A stretch of 12,181 nt of DNA from Rhodoferax sp. (GTDB taxonomy: Bacteria > Pseudomonadota > Gammaproteobacteria > Burkholderiales > Burkholderiaceae_C), in assembly GCA_028292305.1 (NCBI GenBank), contig JAQGMQ010000411.1, forward strand, positions 1 to 12,181, read 5' to 3'. This document shows, one piece after another, positions 1 to 5,638 of the stretch. The translations under genes and the position numbers were made by a program. Below the pieces are notes generated by a model. The model was not told the DNA's origin and ran no database searches. It saw only the letters and a list, made by a program, of their open reading frames with translations. The stretch's first letter is position 1; each line of letters opens with the position of its first letter.

Positions 1-1
1 G

Positions 2-502
2 GCCTCCGAGATGCTGCAACATGCCCTGGGCGCGAGCCAGCGCATCATGATGAACCTGCGACCGCCCATCCTCGACCAGGGGCTGGTGGCGGCCGTGCAA
101 TGGCTGGCCCAGAGCTTTCAGAAACGCACCGGCGTGGCCACGGCCTTTCGCACCACGCAGGAGAAGATCGACGTGAGCAAGGAGGTGCGGCTGGTGGCCT
201 ACCGCACGGCCCAGGAGGCGCTGACCAACATCTCCAAATACGCCCAGTGCAGCGCGGTCAGCATCGATTTGTCCGACGGCGAAGGCGTGCTGACGCTCGA
301 GATTTCCGACAACGGCCGCGGCCTGAGCCGGGAGTCGCTTGAAAAACCCAAGGCCTTCGGCCTGCGCGGCCTGAGCGAACGGGCCAAGACCGTGGACGGC
401 TGGCTGGACATCAGCAGCCGGGGCGGCGGCGGCACGTCCATCATTCTTTCGGTACCCCTGCAGCAGGACGCTGTCGACTCATCTTCCGGAAGCCCCCAAT
501 GA
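2..502 (+). CDS. Sensor histidine kinase, NarX/UhpB type (C-terminal part, 5' end outside window)
   Basis: Only the last 166 residues are visible; the reading frame is open to the left edge, so the sensor part and the phospho-accepting histidine lie outside. The segment starting LRPPILDQGLVAAV is the end of the dimerisation domain typical of HisKA_3 kinases. It is followed by a HATPase_c domain: an N-box (YRTAQEALTNISKYAQ), a G1 box (ISDNGRG), a G2 box (FGLRGLSERA) and the closing GGGTSIILSVPL. Kinases of this class autophosphorylate with ATP and pass the phosphate to a NarL-type regulator. Its stop codon overlaps the start of the following response regulator by 4 bp (ATGA), so the two are almost certainly cotranscribed partners. 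The signal sensed cannot be inferred, because the input domain is not in the window. Confidence 0.93.
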   Translation, partial: ASEMLQHALGASQRIMMNLRPPILDQGLVAAVQWLAQSFQKRTGVATAFRTTQEKIDVSKEVRLVAYRTAQEALTNISKYAQCSAVSIDLSDGEGVLTLEISDNGRGLSRESLEKPKAFGLRGLSERAKTVDGWLDISSRGGGGTSIILSVPLQQDAVDSSSGSPQ

Positions 503-1128
503 TCCATGTAGTTTTATGCGATGACCATGCCGTAGTGCGCCGCGGCGTGCGCGACATGTTGTCCGAGGCGGGTGACATCGAAGTCACCGGCGAAGCATCG
601 AGTTACGCCGAGGTGCGCGACGTGTTGCGCAAGGTGGCTTGCGACGTGCTGGTGCTCGACCTCAACATGCCCGGCCGTGGCGGCATGGAAGTGCTGGCCA
701 GCCTACGCGAAACCGCGTCGCCGATCAAGGTGCTGATCGTCTCGATGTTTCCTGAAGACCAGTACGCCATACGCTGCCTGCGGGCCGGCGCCCAAGGCTA
801 TTTGAACAAGGCCGGCAACCCCGAAGAACTGGTGGCCGCGGTGCGCACGCTGATGCAGGGCCGCAAATACGTGACGCCCGAAGTGGCGCAGATGCTGGTC
901 GAAAGCCTGTCCAAGCCCGAGCTGGAGGTGCCGCACGCCGCGCTGTCCGAACGCGAGCTGCAGACGCTGCTGAAGATCGCCTCGGGCAAGCGCCTGTCCG
1001 ACATCGCCGAAGAGCTGATGCTCAGCCCAAAGACCGTGAGCGTGTACCGCACCCGCGTGCTCGAAAAGCTCAAGCTCACCAACAACGCCGAACTGACGGT
1101 CTACGCCATCCGCAACAACCTGGTCTGA
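499..1128 (+). CDS. Two-component response regulator, NarL/FixJ (LuxR) family
   Basis: Complete, 209 residues, the usual length of the family. The receiver domain occupies about residues 1-120: acidic pocket D8 and D9, phospho-acceptor D54 in LVLDLNMPG, the conserved hydroxyl residue S82 and K104. A LuxR-type helix-turn-helix follows at about 147-209, with the signature running from LSERELQTLLKIASGK through LSPKTVSVYRTRVLEKLKL. All residues needed for phosphorylation are present. It is expected to be a DNA-binding transcription regulator activated by the kinase just upstream, whose stop overlaps this ATG by 4 bp. A GGAAG ribosome binding site sits 6 bases before the ATG, inside the end of the kinase gene. 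The gene converges on fliR with 15 bp between the stop codons. A role in motility is possible from position alone, but nothing in the protein shows its targets. Confidence 0.95.
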   Translation: MIHVVLCDDHAVVRRGVRDMLSEAGDIEVTGEASSYAEVRDVLRKVACDVLVLDLNMPGRGGMEVLASLRETASPIKVLIVSMFPEDQYAIRCLRAGAQGYLNKAGNPEELVAAVRTLMQGRKYVTPEVAQMLVESLSKPELEVPHAALSERELQTLLKIASGKRLSDIAEELMLSPKTVSVYRTRVLEKLKLTNNAELTVYAIRNNLV

Positions 1129-1143
1129 GAACGAAGGCCGACG

Positions 1144-1914
1144 CTAACGGGTCGACGCAAACAGGTCGATGGTGCGCTGCATCAGCGCCATGACCGGGCC
1201 ATCGAGCATGGGCAAGGTGGCGGTGATGCCCACCAGCCCCATCACCAACGTGACCGGAAAGCCGATGGCATAGATGTTCATCTGCGGCGCCACACGCGAG
1301 ATGATGCCCAGCGTCAGGTTGACGAACAGCAGCATCGCCACCATCGGCAGGGCGATCCACAAGGCGCTGGCGAACAGGTCGGTGCCCAGCGCATAGAGCT
1401 TGATCTTCTGCAACGCTTCAAGGAAATTGCCGTCCACCGGGAAGCTGTCGAAACTTTTGATCACCGCCATCAACACCATCAGGTGGCCGTTGATCACCAC
1501 GAACAGCAGCGTCGACATGTGGCCCAGAAACCGCGACACCGCGCTGACCTGCGCATTGCTCGAAGGGTCGAAGAAAGCCGCGAAGTTCAGCCCCATCTGC
1601 AGGCCCACCAGCTCGCCCGCCAGCTCGACCGCGGCAAACACCAGGCGCACCGCGAAGCCGATGCTCATGCCCACGCCCACCTGCTGGACCACCGCCCCGA
1701 GCGCCTGCGGGCTGTTGATGCCGATGACGGGCTGGTTGACCAGCGTGGCCTGGGCGCAGAGTGCGATCAGAAAAGCCAGGCCGACCTTCGCGCGCAGTGG
1801 AATCGACCGCAGGGAAAACACCGGCGCCACCGAAAACAGCGCCAGCACCCGCAAGAAGGGCCAGATGATCGGCGACAGCCAGGCGACGATCTGCGCCTCG
1901 GAAAAGGTGATCAC
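1144..1914 (-). CDS. fliR: Flagellar export gate protein FliR
   Basis: Inner-membrane component of the flagellar type III export gate, assembling with FliP and FliQ into the pore inside the MS ring. The protein is strongly hydrophobic with several membrane segments and matches the family in segments such as WLSPIIWPFLRVLALFSVAPV near the N-terminus, MGLNFAAFFDPSSN in the middle and FPVTLVMGLVGITATLPML near the end. I chose the GTG at 1914 (256 residues, beginning MITFSEAQIVAW as is usual for the family), with a weak GAAG 9 bases upstream. A TTG at 1935 would add seven basic residues but has no purine-rich site before it. It is the last gene of the minus-strand flagellar cluster, 31 bp after fliQ with this start. 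Its stop lies 15 bp from the stop of the convergent response regulator, and no obvious terminator hairpin separates them. Confidence 0.95.
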   Translation of the reverse strand: MITFSEAQIVAWLSPIIWPFLRVLALFSVAPVFSLRSIPLRAKVGLAFLIALCAQATLVNQPVIGINSPQALGAVVQQVGVGMSIGFAVRLVFAAVELAGELVGLQMGLNFAAFFDPSSNAQVSAVSRFLGHMSTLLFVVINGHLMVLMAVIKSFDSFPVDGNFLEALQKIKLYALGTDLFASALWIALPMVAMLLFVNLTLGIISRVAPQMNIYAIGFPVTLVMGLVGITATLPMLDGPVMALMQRTIDLFASTR

Positions 1915-1945
1915 GGCACGGCGCTTCGCAGGCAAGCGGCCGGCA

Positions 1946-2215
1946 TCAGATCACCATGGAGGGAATCGATTCGATGGTGCGGCGGATGTAGTCGACCAGG
2001 GTGCTCAGCATCCAGGGGCCGGCCAGGGCAAACACCAGCATCGCGGCGATCAGCTTGGGCACGAAGGCCAGCGTGGCCTCGTGGATCTGCGTGATCGCCT
2101 GGAAGATGCTGACCACCAGGCCGACGATCAGCACCACCGCCAGGATCGGCGCCGACACCATCAGCAGCAGCGTCAACGCCTCCTGGCCCATGGTGAGCAC
2201 GGTTTGCGAATTCAT
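1946..2215 (-). CDS. fliQ: Flagellar export gate protein FliQ
   Basis: Small integral membrane protein of 89 residues, the normal size for FliQ. It packs around FliP and FliR in the type III export gate. Two long hydrophobic segments are visible, at about residues 15-40 and 52-75, separated by a polar loop carrying the conserved IFQAITQIHEATLAFVPK segment, which is a strong family marker. The ATG is preceded by GAGGA with 6 bases of spacing. It lies 35 bp downstream of fliP and just ahead of fliR, in the standard fliPQR order. Nothing is unusual about it. Confidence 0.97.
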   Translation of the reverse strand: MNSQTVLTMGQEALTLLLMVSAPILAVVLIVGLVVSIFQAITQIHEATLAFVPKLIAAMLVFALAGPWMLSTLVDYIRRTIESIPSMVI

Positions 2216-2250
2216 GGGCGGTCCTCAGGTGGTGAATTCAGGCACTGAAC

Positions 2251-3036
2251 TCAGGTGACGAAGCTGGCGGCAAGCGAGCCGATCAGCAGGTTCCAGCCGT
2301 CGGCCAGCACAAACAGCATGAGCTTGAACGGCAAGGCCACCAGCACCGGCGACAACATCATCATGCCCAGCGACATCAAGACGCTGGCCACCACGATGTC
2401 GATCACCAGGAACGGGATGAAGATCATGAAGCCGATCTGGAACGCCGACTTCAACTCGCTGGTGACGAACGCCGGCACCAGCACGCGGATCGGCGCCGTC
2501 TCGGCCGTCACCGAAGGCTCGAGCCGGGCCAGCCGGGCGAACAGCGCGAAGTCGGACTGCCGCGTCTGCTTCAACATGAACTGGCGCATCGGCGCCTCGC
2601 CGCGCGACAGCGCCTGGTCGAAGCTGATGGTGTTGGTGGTGTAGGGCAGATAGGCGTCCTGGTAGACGCGGTCCAGCGTCGGCCCCATCACGAAGAAGGT
2701 GAGGAACAGCGACAGCCCGATGACCACCTGGTTGGGCGGCGCCGACTGCGTGCCCAGGGCCTGGCGCAGCAGCGACAACACGATCACGATGCGGGTGAAG
2801 CCTGTCATCATCAACAGAATCGCCGGCAGGAACGACAGCGCCGTGAAGAACAGCAGGGTCTGGATCGGCACTGAATAATTGGTGCCGCCCGGCCCGCTGC
2901 CGATCAGCACCGGGAAGGTGCCCGGCGCGCCCGCGGCACCACCGGTTTGCGCGAACGACGCGCTCTGCAGCAACAACAGGCCCGCCACGGCCGCCGCCAG
3001 GCGCAACCAGCGGGCGGGCGAACGGGCCTCAGACAT
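2251..3036 (-). CDS. fliP: Flagellar export gate protein FliP
   Basis: Core membrane protein of the flagellar export gate, 261 residues from the chosen start. An N-terminal signal peptide is clear: basic residues near position 10, a hydrophobic stretch at 13-24 and a likely cleavage after A29 (SFA/Q). Family segments follow: LPAILLMMTGFTRIVIVLSL at about 70-89, the signature PAFVTSELKSAFQIGF at 188-203, and three consecutive methionines at 225-227, which match the methionine gasket known in FliP. The ATG at 3036 has GGAG 6 bases upstream and gives a proper signal peptide. The frame stays open to 3135, but that extension is arginine-rich and would overlap fliO much further. With this start the gene overlaps the end of fliO by 8 bp, suggesting translational coupling. 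Confidence 0.97.
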   Translation of the reverse strand: MSEARSPARWLRLAAAVAGLLLLQSASFAQTGGAAGAPGTFPVLIGSGPGGTNYSVPIQTLLFFTALSFLPAILLMMTGFTRIVIVLSLLRQALGTQSAPPNQVVIGLSLFLTFFVMGPTLDRVYQDAYLPYTTNTISFDQALSRGEAPMRQFMLKQTRQSDFALFARLARLEPSVTAETAPIRVLVPAFVTSELKSAFQIGFMIFIPFLVIDIVVASVLMSLGMMMLSPVLVALPFKLMLFVLADGWNLLIGSLAASFVT

Positions 3037-3394
3037 GCGGCGCTCCGTCGACCGAAAATTTCTCAGGCAACACACGCGTGGCGACCGGCATGGCACCTTC
3101 ATTGCCGTTCGTGCCATTCGTGCCACTCGTGCCATTCACGGCCTGCGTGAAAAGGCAGTTGATGTTCTGCGCCGTGACCCCGAGCACCAGCCAGGTCCGC
3201 GCGCCTTCCGGCCCCACTTCGACCGTGACCACGCGCTGCTGCGGCCCCACGGCCACCGCGGAAATCACGCGCGAGTTGGTGCCGCCGATGGCGCCCGCAC
3301 CGCCCGTGCGCCGCTGCATCCATTTGATCGCCAGTGGCAGCATGGCCATCAGGGCCACGAACAGCACCACCAACAGCAAGGTCTGGCTCATCAT
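3029..3394 (-). CDS. fliO: Flagellar biosynthesis protein FliO
   Basis: Single-pass membrane protein of 121 residues that in other bacteria helps the FliP ring assemble. A hydrophobic segment spans about residues 5-23 (LLLVVLFVALMAMLPLA), followed by a basic stretch and a small cytoplasmic domain with the family-like core VGPQQRVVTVEVGPEGARTWLVLGVT. The tail is poorly conserved and carries a three-residue repeat of the NGT/SGT kind (about 87-96) encoded by an imperfect 9-bp tandem repeat. Two ATG codons stand side by side at 3394 and 3391; either could start the protein. It begins 7 bp after fliN stops and its end overlaps the fliP start by 8 bp. FliO is the least conserved protein of the group, so the call rests on both sequence and position between fliN and fliP. 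Confidence 0.92.
   Translation of the reverse strand: MMSQTLLLVVLFVALMAMLPLAIKWMQRRTGGAGAIGGTNSRVISAVAVGPQQRVVTVEVGPEGARTWLVLGVTAQNINCLFTQAVNGTSGTNGTNGNEGAMPVATRVLPEKFSVDGAPHV
3098..3142 (-). repeat. Imperfect 9-bp tandem repeat inside fliO
   Basis: On the plus strand the units read TTCATTGCC, GTTCGTGCC, ATTCGTGCC, ACTCGTGCC and ATTCACGGC, in steps of nine bases from 3098. The three central units (3107-3133) differ at only two positions. Because the period is a multiple of three, gain or loss of a unit would keep fliO in frame and only change the number of Asn/Ser-Gly-Thr triplets in its tail. Confidence 0.8.
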
Positions 3395-3401
3395 GCTGGC
3401 A

Positions 3402-3830
3402 TCAACCCCGGCTCACGCGCCGCAGCCGCTCCGATGGCGTCACCACGTCGGTCAGGCGGATACCGAACTTGTCGTTCACCACCACCACCTCGCCTTGCGC
3501 GATCAGGTAGCCGTTGACCAGCACGTCCATCGGCTCGCCGGCCAGCGCGTCGAGTTCGACCACCGAGCCCTGCGCCAGTTGCAGGATGTACTTGATCGGC
3601 ACCTTGGTGCGGCCCAGCTCCACCGACAGGGTGACCGGAATGTCCAGCACCATGTTGATGTCCTGCATGGTGCCGTCCTTGTTCGGCGCGGAAAAGGGCC
3701 GTATGCCCTCGCCGGACAAGGGGCCGCCCTGGTCGGGTTCGACCGCGTCCGCCACCTTCTGCTCTTCCAGGGCCTCCGCCCACGCCGCCATCGGATCGTC
3801 GGCCGCGTCGTTCTTGTCATCAATTGACAT
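3402..3830 (-). CDS. fliN: Flagellar motor switch protein FliN
   Basis: Component of the cytoplasmic C ring, 142 residues. The first 70 or so are acidic and low in conservation. The C-terminal SpoA/surface-presentation domain (about residues 77-138) is clear, from MVLDIPVTLSVELGRTKVPI through LDALAGEPMDVLVNGYLIAQ to VNDKFGIRLTDVV. It binds FliM and also docks the FliH-FliI export complex. The ATG at 3830 has a strong AAGGGG 6 bases upstream. An in-frame GTG/TTG-type extension to 3890 would run deep into fliM and is not needed. The chosen start overlaps the last 11 bp of fliM, so coupled translation is likely. It is a standard-length FliN rather than a FliY fusion. Confidence 0.96.
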   Translation of the reverse strand: MSIDDKNDAADDPMAAWAEALEEQKVADAVEPDQGGPLSGEGIRPFSAPNKDGTMQDINMVLDIPVTLSVELGRTKVPIKYILQLAQGSVVELDALAGEPMDVLVNGYLIAQGEVVVVNDKFGIRLTDVVTPSERLRRVSRG

Positions 3831-4824
3831 TGATATCCCCTTGATAAGGTGCGTCGTTGCCACGCAGGCATTGCTCGACGCGAATCGCATATTTGGCGTT
3901 GTGCGTGCCGTACTGGCATTCGAAGATCGGCACGCCGCCGATGGACGCCGTGATCCGCGGCTCGCGTTCCAGTTCGATGAAGTCGCCGGGCTTCATGGCC
4001 AGCAGCTGTTCAACGGTGGCGTCGGCCTTGGCCAGTTCGGCCACCAGGGTGACCTCGGCCGCCTGGATCTCGCGGCTCAGCACCGTGACCCAGCGGCGGT
4101 CCACCTCGACCGAGTCCCCCTGGGTGGCCGAATACAACACGTCGCGGATCGGCTCCAGCGTCGAATACGGCATGCAGATGTGGATCGCGCCGGCGATGTC
4201 GCCGATCTCGAGCTGGAACGAGGTGGCCACCACGATCTCGCTCGGCGTGGCGATGTTGGCAAACTGCGGCTGCATTTCCGAGCGCTGGTAGATCAGCTCA
4301 AGCGGGTAGATGCCGTGCCAGGCCTTGCGGTATTCCTCGCAGATCACACCCACCAGCCGGTCGATGACACGCTGCTCGGTCAACGAGAATTCGCGCCCTT
4401 CGATGCGGGTCGGGAACTTGCCGGCGCCGCCGTACAAGGTGTCGATCACGCCAAACACGAGTGCCGGTTCGCACACCACCAGGCCGCTGCCACGCAAGGG
4501 GCGGATGGCCATGATGTTGAAATTGGTGGGCACCGCCAGCTCGCGCAGAAAGGCGCTGTAGCGCTGCACGGCCACGGTGCCGACCGAGATCTCGGGGCTC
4601 CTGCGGATGAAGTTGAACAGGCCGATGCGGAAGTTGCGCGCAAAGCGTTCGTTGACCACTTCCATCGTCGGCATGCGGCCGCGGACGATGCGCTCCTGGC
4701 TCGAGATGTCGTAGTTGCGGATCTCACCAGACTCGAAGACTTCTTCCGCGTCTTTCTGGCTCTCGCCGGTGACCCCCTCCAGGAGGGCGTCGACCTCTTC
4801 TTGCGATAGAAATGATTCACTCAT
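3820..4824 (-). CDS. fliM: Flagellar motor switch protein FliM
   Basis: Middle component of the switch complex, 334 residues, normal for the family. Residues 6-18 (LSQEEVDALLEGV) form the conserved N-terminal CheY-P binding peptide, which implies chemotactic switching of rotation. The CheC-like middle domain spans about 45-230 and includes a GGXG motif, here GGAG at 132-135, used to contact FliG. The C-terminal SpoA domain covers about 250-320 (GDFIELEREPRITASIGGVP) and pairs with FliN. The ATG at 4824 has GGAG 7 bases upstream. The gene starts 30 bp after fliL and overlaps fliN by 11 bp. No unusual residue loss was seen. Confidence 0.98.
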   Translation of the reverse strand: MSESFLSQEEVDALLEGVTGESQKDAEEVFESGEIRNYDISSQERIVRGRMPTMEVVNERFARNFRIGLFNFIRRSPEISVGTVAVQRYSAFLRELAVPTNFNIMAIRPLRGSGLVVCEPALVFGVIDTLYGGAGKFPTRIEGREFSLTEQRVIDRLVGVICEEYRKAWHGIYPLELIYQRSEMQPQFANIATPSEIVVATSFQLEIGDIAGAIHICMPYSTLEPIRDVLYSATQGDSVEVDRRWVTVLSREIQAAEVTLVAELAKADATVEQLLAMKPGDFIELEREPRITASIGGVPIFECQYGTHNAKYAIRVEQCLRGNDAPYQGDINVN

Positions 4825-4854
4825 GCCGCGACTCCGTGAAGGCCATGTCCGAGG

Positions 4855-5427
4855 CTATTGGATGATGAAACTGGAGAACAGGATGCCCGTCACCGGGTTG
4901 GGCTCGGCGCGGCGCTTGCGCGGTGCGTCTTCACCCTTCTTCTTCGGCTTGGCTTCGTGTTCGTCCTCGGGCTCTTCGACCGTGTAGCCGAGCGGGCGCG
5001 ACACTTCGCGCAGCACGTCGAGCGACAGCTTGGTCTTGCCGTCCTTGCTGAGCAGTTCTTCGGAGGTGCGCTGCGAAATCAGCATCAGCACCCCGCTGCG
5101 AATGTTGGGCAGGTAGGCCTTGACCGCATCGGACGTCTTCTGGTCGGTGGTCTCGATGGTGATGCCGATCTGGGCGAACTTCTCGCCACCAGGGTCGGCC
5201 AGGTTGACCACCATGTTCTCCATTGGCAGGTAGACCGGCGGCGTCTTGTGTTTGTCGGCGACGTGTTCAACAGGCGCTTCCTCGCCATCCTCGGACGCCG
5301 CCTTGCGGCCGAACACAAACCAGCCACCACCGGCAGCCACCAGCAGCAGGACCACCGCCACGATGATCACCAGCATCTTTTTGCCCTTGGGCTTGGGCGC
5401 GGTTGCAGTTGCGGCTTCAGTGGCCAA
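4855..5427 (-). CDS. fliL: Flagellar basal body-associated protein FliL
   Basis: Single-pass inner-membrane protein of 190 residues associated with the stator and needed for full torque or for swarming in several bacteria. After a short cytoplasmic part ending in KPKGKK, a membrane anchor spans about residues 18-39. The periplasmic FliL domain follows, with the typical segments PMENMVVNLADPGGEKFAQIG (split around residues 68-88) and LPNIRSGVLMLISQRTSEEL (106-125), and the closing TGILFSSFIIQ. A highly charged stretch at about 151-174 separates the main domain from that tail. The start is a TTG at 5427: no ATG lies nearby in frame, while GGAGGA stands exactly 7 bases upstream and the product then begins as expected for FliL. 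It is the first gene after the 211-bp gap, so it probably heads fliLMNOPQR. Confidence 0.96.
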   Translation of the reverse strand: MATEAATATAPKPKGKKMLVIIVAVVLLLVAAGGGWFVFGRKAASEDGEEAPVEHVADKHKTPPVYLPMENMVVNLADPGGEKFAQIGITIETTDQKTSDAVKAYLPNIRSGVLMLISQRTSEELLSKDGKTKLSLDVLREVSRPLGYTVEEPEDEHEAKPKKKGEDAPRKRRAEPNPVTGILFSSFIIQ

Positions 5428-5434
5428 TTTGAAT

Positions 5435-5440
5435 TCCTCC
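5435..5440 (-). promoter_or_regulatory. Strong ribosome binding site of fliL serving a TTG start
   Basis: The minus strand reads GGAGGA followed by seven bases and TTG. The near-perfect match to the anti-Shine-Dalgarno sequence and ideal spacing decide the start of fliL in the absence of an ATG. Confidence 0.85.
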
Positions 5441-5462
5441 GGAGATGACTTGACAGAAAAAG

Positions 5463-5522
5463 CCGGACGGCCCGCGGCCCGGGTCCGAGCCAGTCGGACG
5501 GGGCCCGATGGGGTTCGGACGG
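5463..5522. repeat. Three direct copies of (C/T)CGGACGG in the fliL leader
   Basis: Copies lie at 5463-5470, 5494-5501 and 5515-5522 on the plus strand. A single GTCCGA at 5483-5488 is complementary to the middle copy (arms 5483-5488 and 5494-5499, loop of 5) and its first five bases also to the first copy (5464-5468). The leader transcript could therefore fold in alternative ways. Confidence 0.6.
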
Positions 5523-5525
5523 TTC

Positions 5526-5552
5526 ATTATCGACCCGGGCCGAATCGATAAT
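5526..5552. promoter_or_regulatory. Operator-like palindrome upstream of fliL
   Basis: ATTATCGA at 5526-5533 and TCGATAAT at 5545-5552 are perfect inverted copies separated by 11 bp, about one helical turn, lying some 100 bp upstream of fliL. The symmetry and spacing suit a dimeric regulator. The flanks (ACGG on the left, AGCCAGATT on the right) recall parts of the enteric FlhDC box, but the match is poor and is offered only as a possibility. Confidence 0.45.
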
Positions 5553-5593
5553 AGCCAGATTAACGGGGCAAAACCGCGGCAATCGAAAGACTG

Positions 5594-5616
5594 CTGGCGC
5601 GGGCGCTCCGCGCCAG
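5594..5616 (-). terminator. Possible hairpin terminator after fliK
   Basis: CTGGCGCG at 5594-5601 and CGCGCCAG at 5609-5616 form a perfect 8-bp G+C-rich stem with a 7-base loop, beginning 22 bp beyond the fliK stop in the direction of transcription. The bases that follow on the minus strand (CAGTCTTTCG) hold only a short T run, so this may weaken rather than end transcription. Confidence 0.4.
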
Positions 5617-5638
5617 GCTCAGCGCGGCAAGGGCCGGC

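Larger units (their letters stand above)
5428..5638 (-). promoter_or_regulatory. Non-coding junction between fliK and fliL, probable fliL promoter and leader
   Basis: This 211-bp stretch has no convincing gene and is the largest gap in the flagellar cluster. Read toward fliL it holds a hairpin near fliK, a palindrome with 8-bp arms about 100 bp before the fliL start, a C/G-rich leader with three CGGACGG copies and then the ribosome binding site. The part at 5520-5570 is noticeably richer in A+T than its surroundings, as expected of a promoter. I could not place convincing -35/-10 elements of sigma-70 or sigma-28, nor a GG-N10-GC sigma-54 site, so the promoter call is from context. Confidence 0.55.

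Noticed and set aside
1129..1143. Bidirectional terminator between the response regulator and fliR
   Set aside because: Only 15 bp separate the stops and no convincing inverted repeat with a T run could be found.
3037..3135. N-terminal extension of fliP
   Set aside because: The frame is open, but the sequence is arginine-rich and overlaps fliO, while the ATG at 3036 has a GGAG site and yields a clear signal peptide.
3514..4809. Long open frame (431 codons) on the plus strand opposite fliN and fliM
   Set aside because: It is antisense to two well-supported genes, His/Asp/Arg-rich in the way typical of reverse frames of high G+C genes, has no recognisable domain and no ribosome site.
5525..5560. 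Sigma-70 promoter reading toward fliL with a TTGCCC and TATTAT pair
   Set aside because: The spacing between the hexamers is about 12 bp, too short, so I did not call specific promoter boxes.
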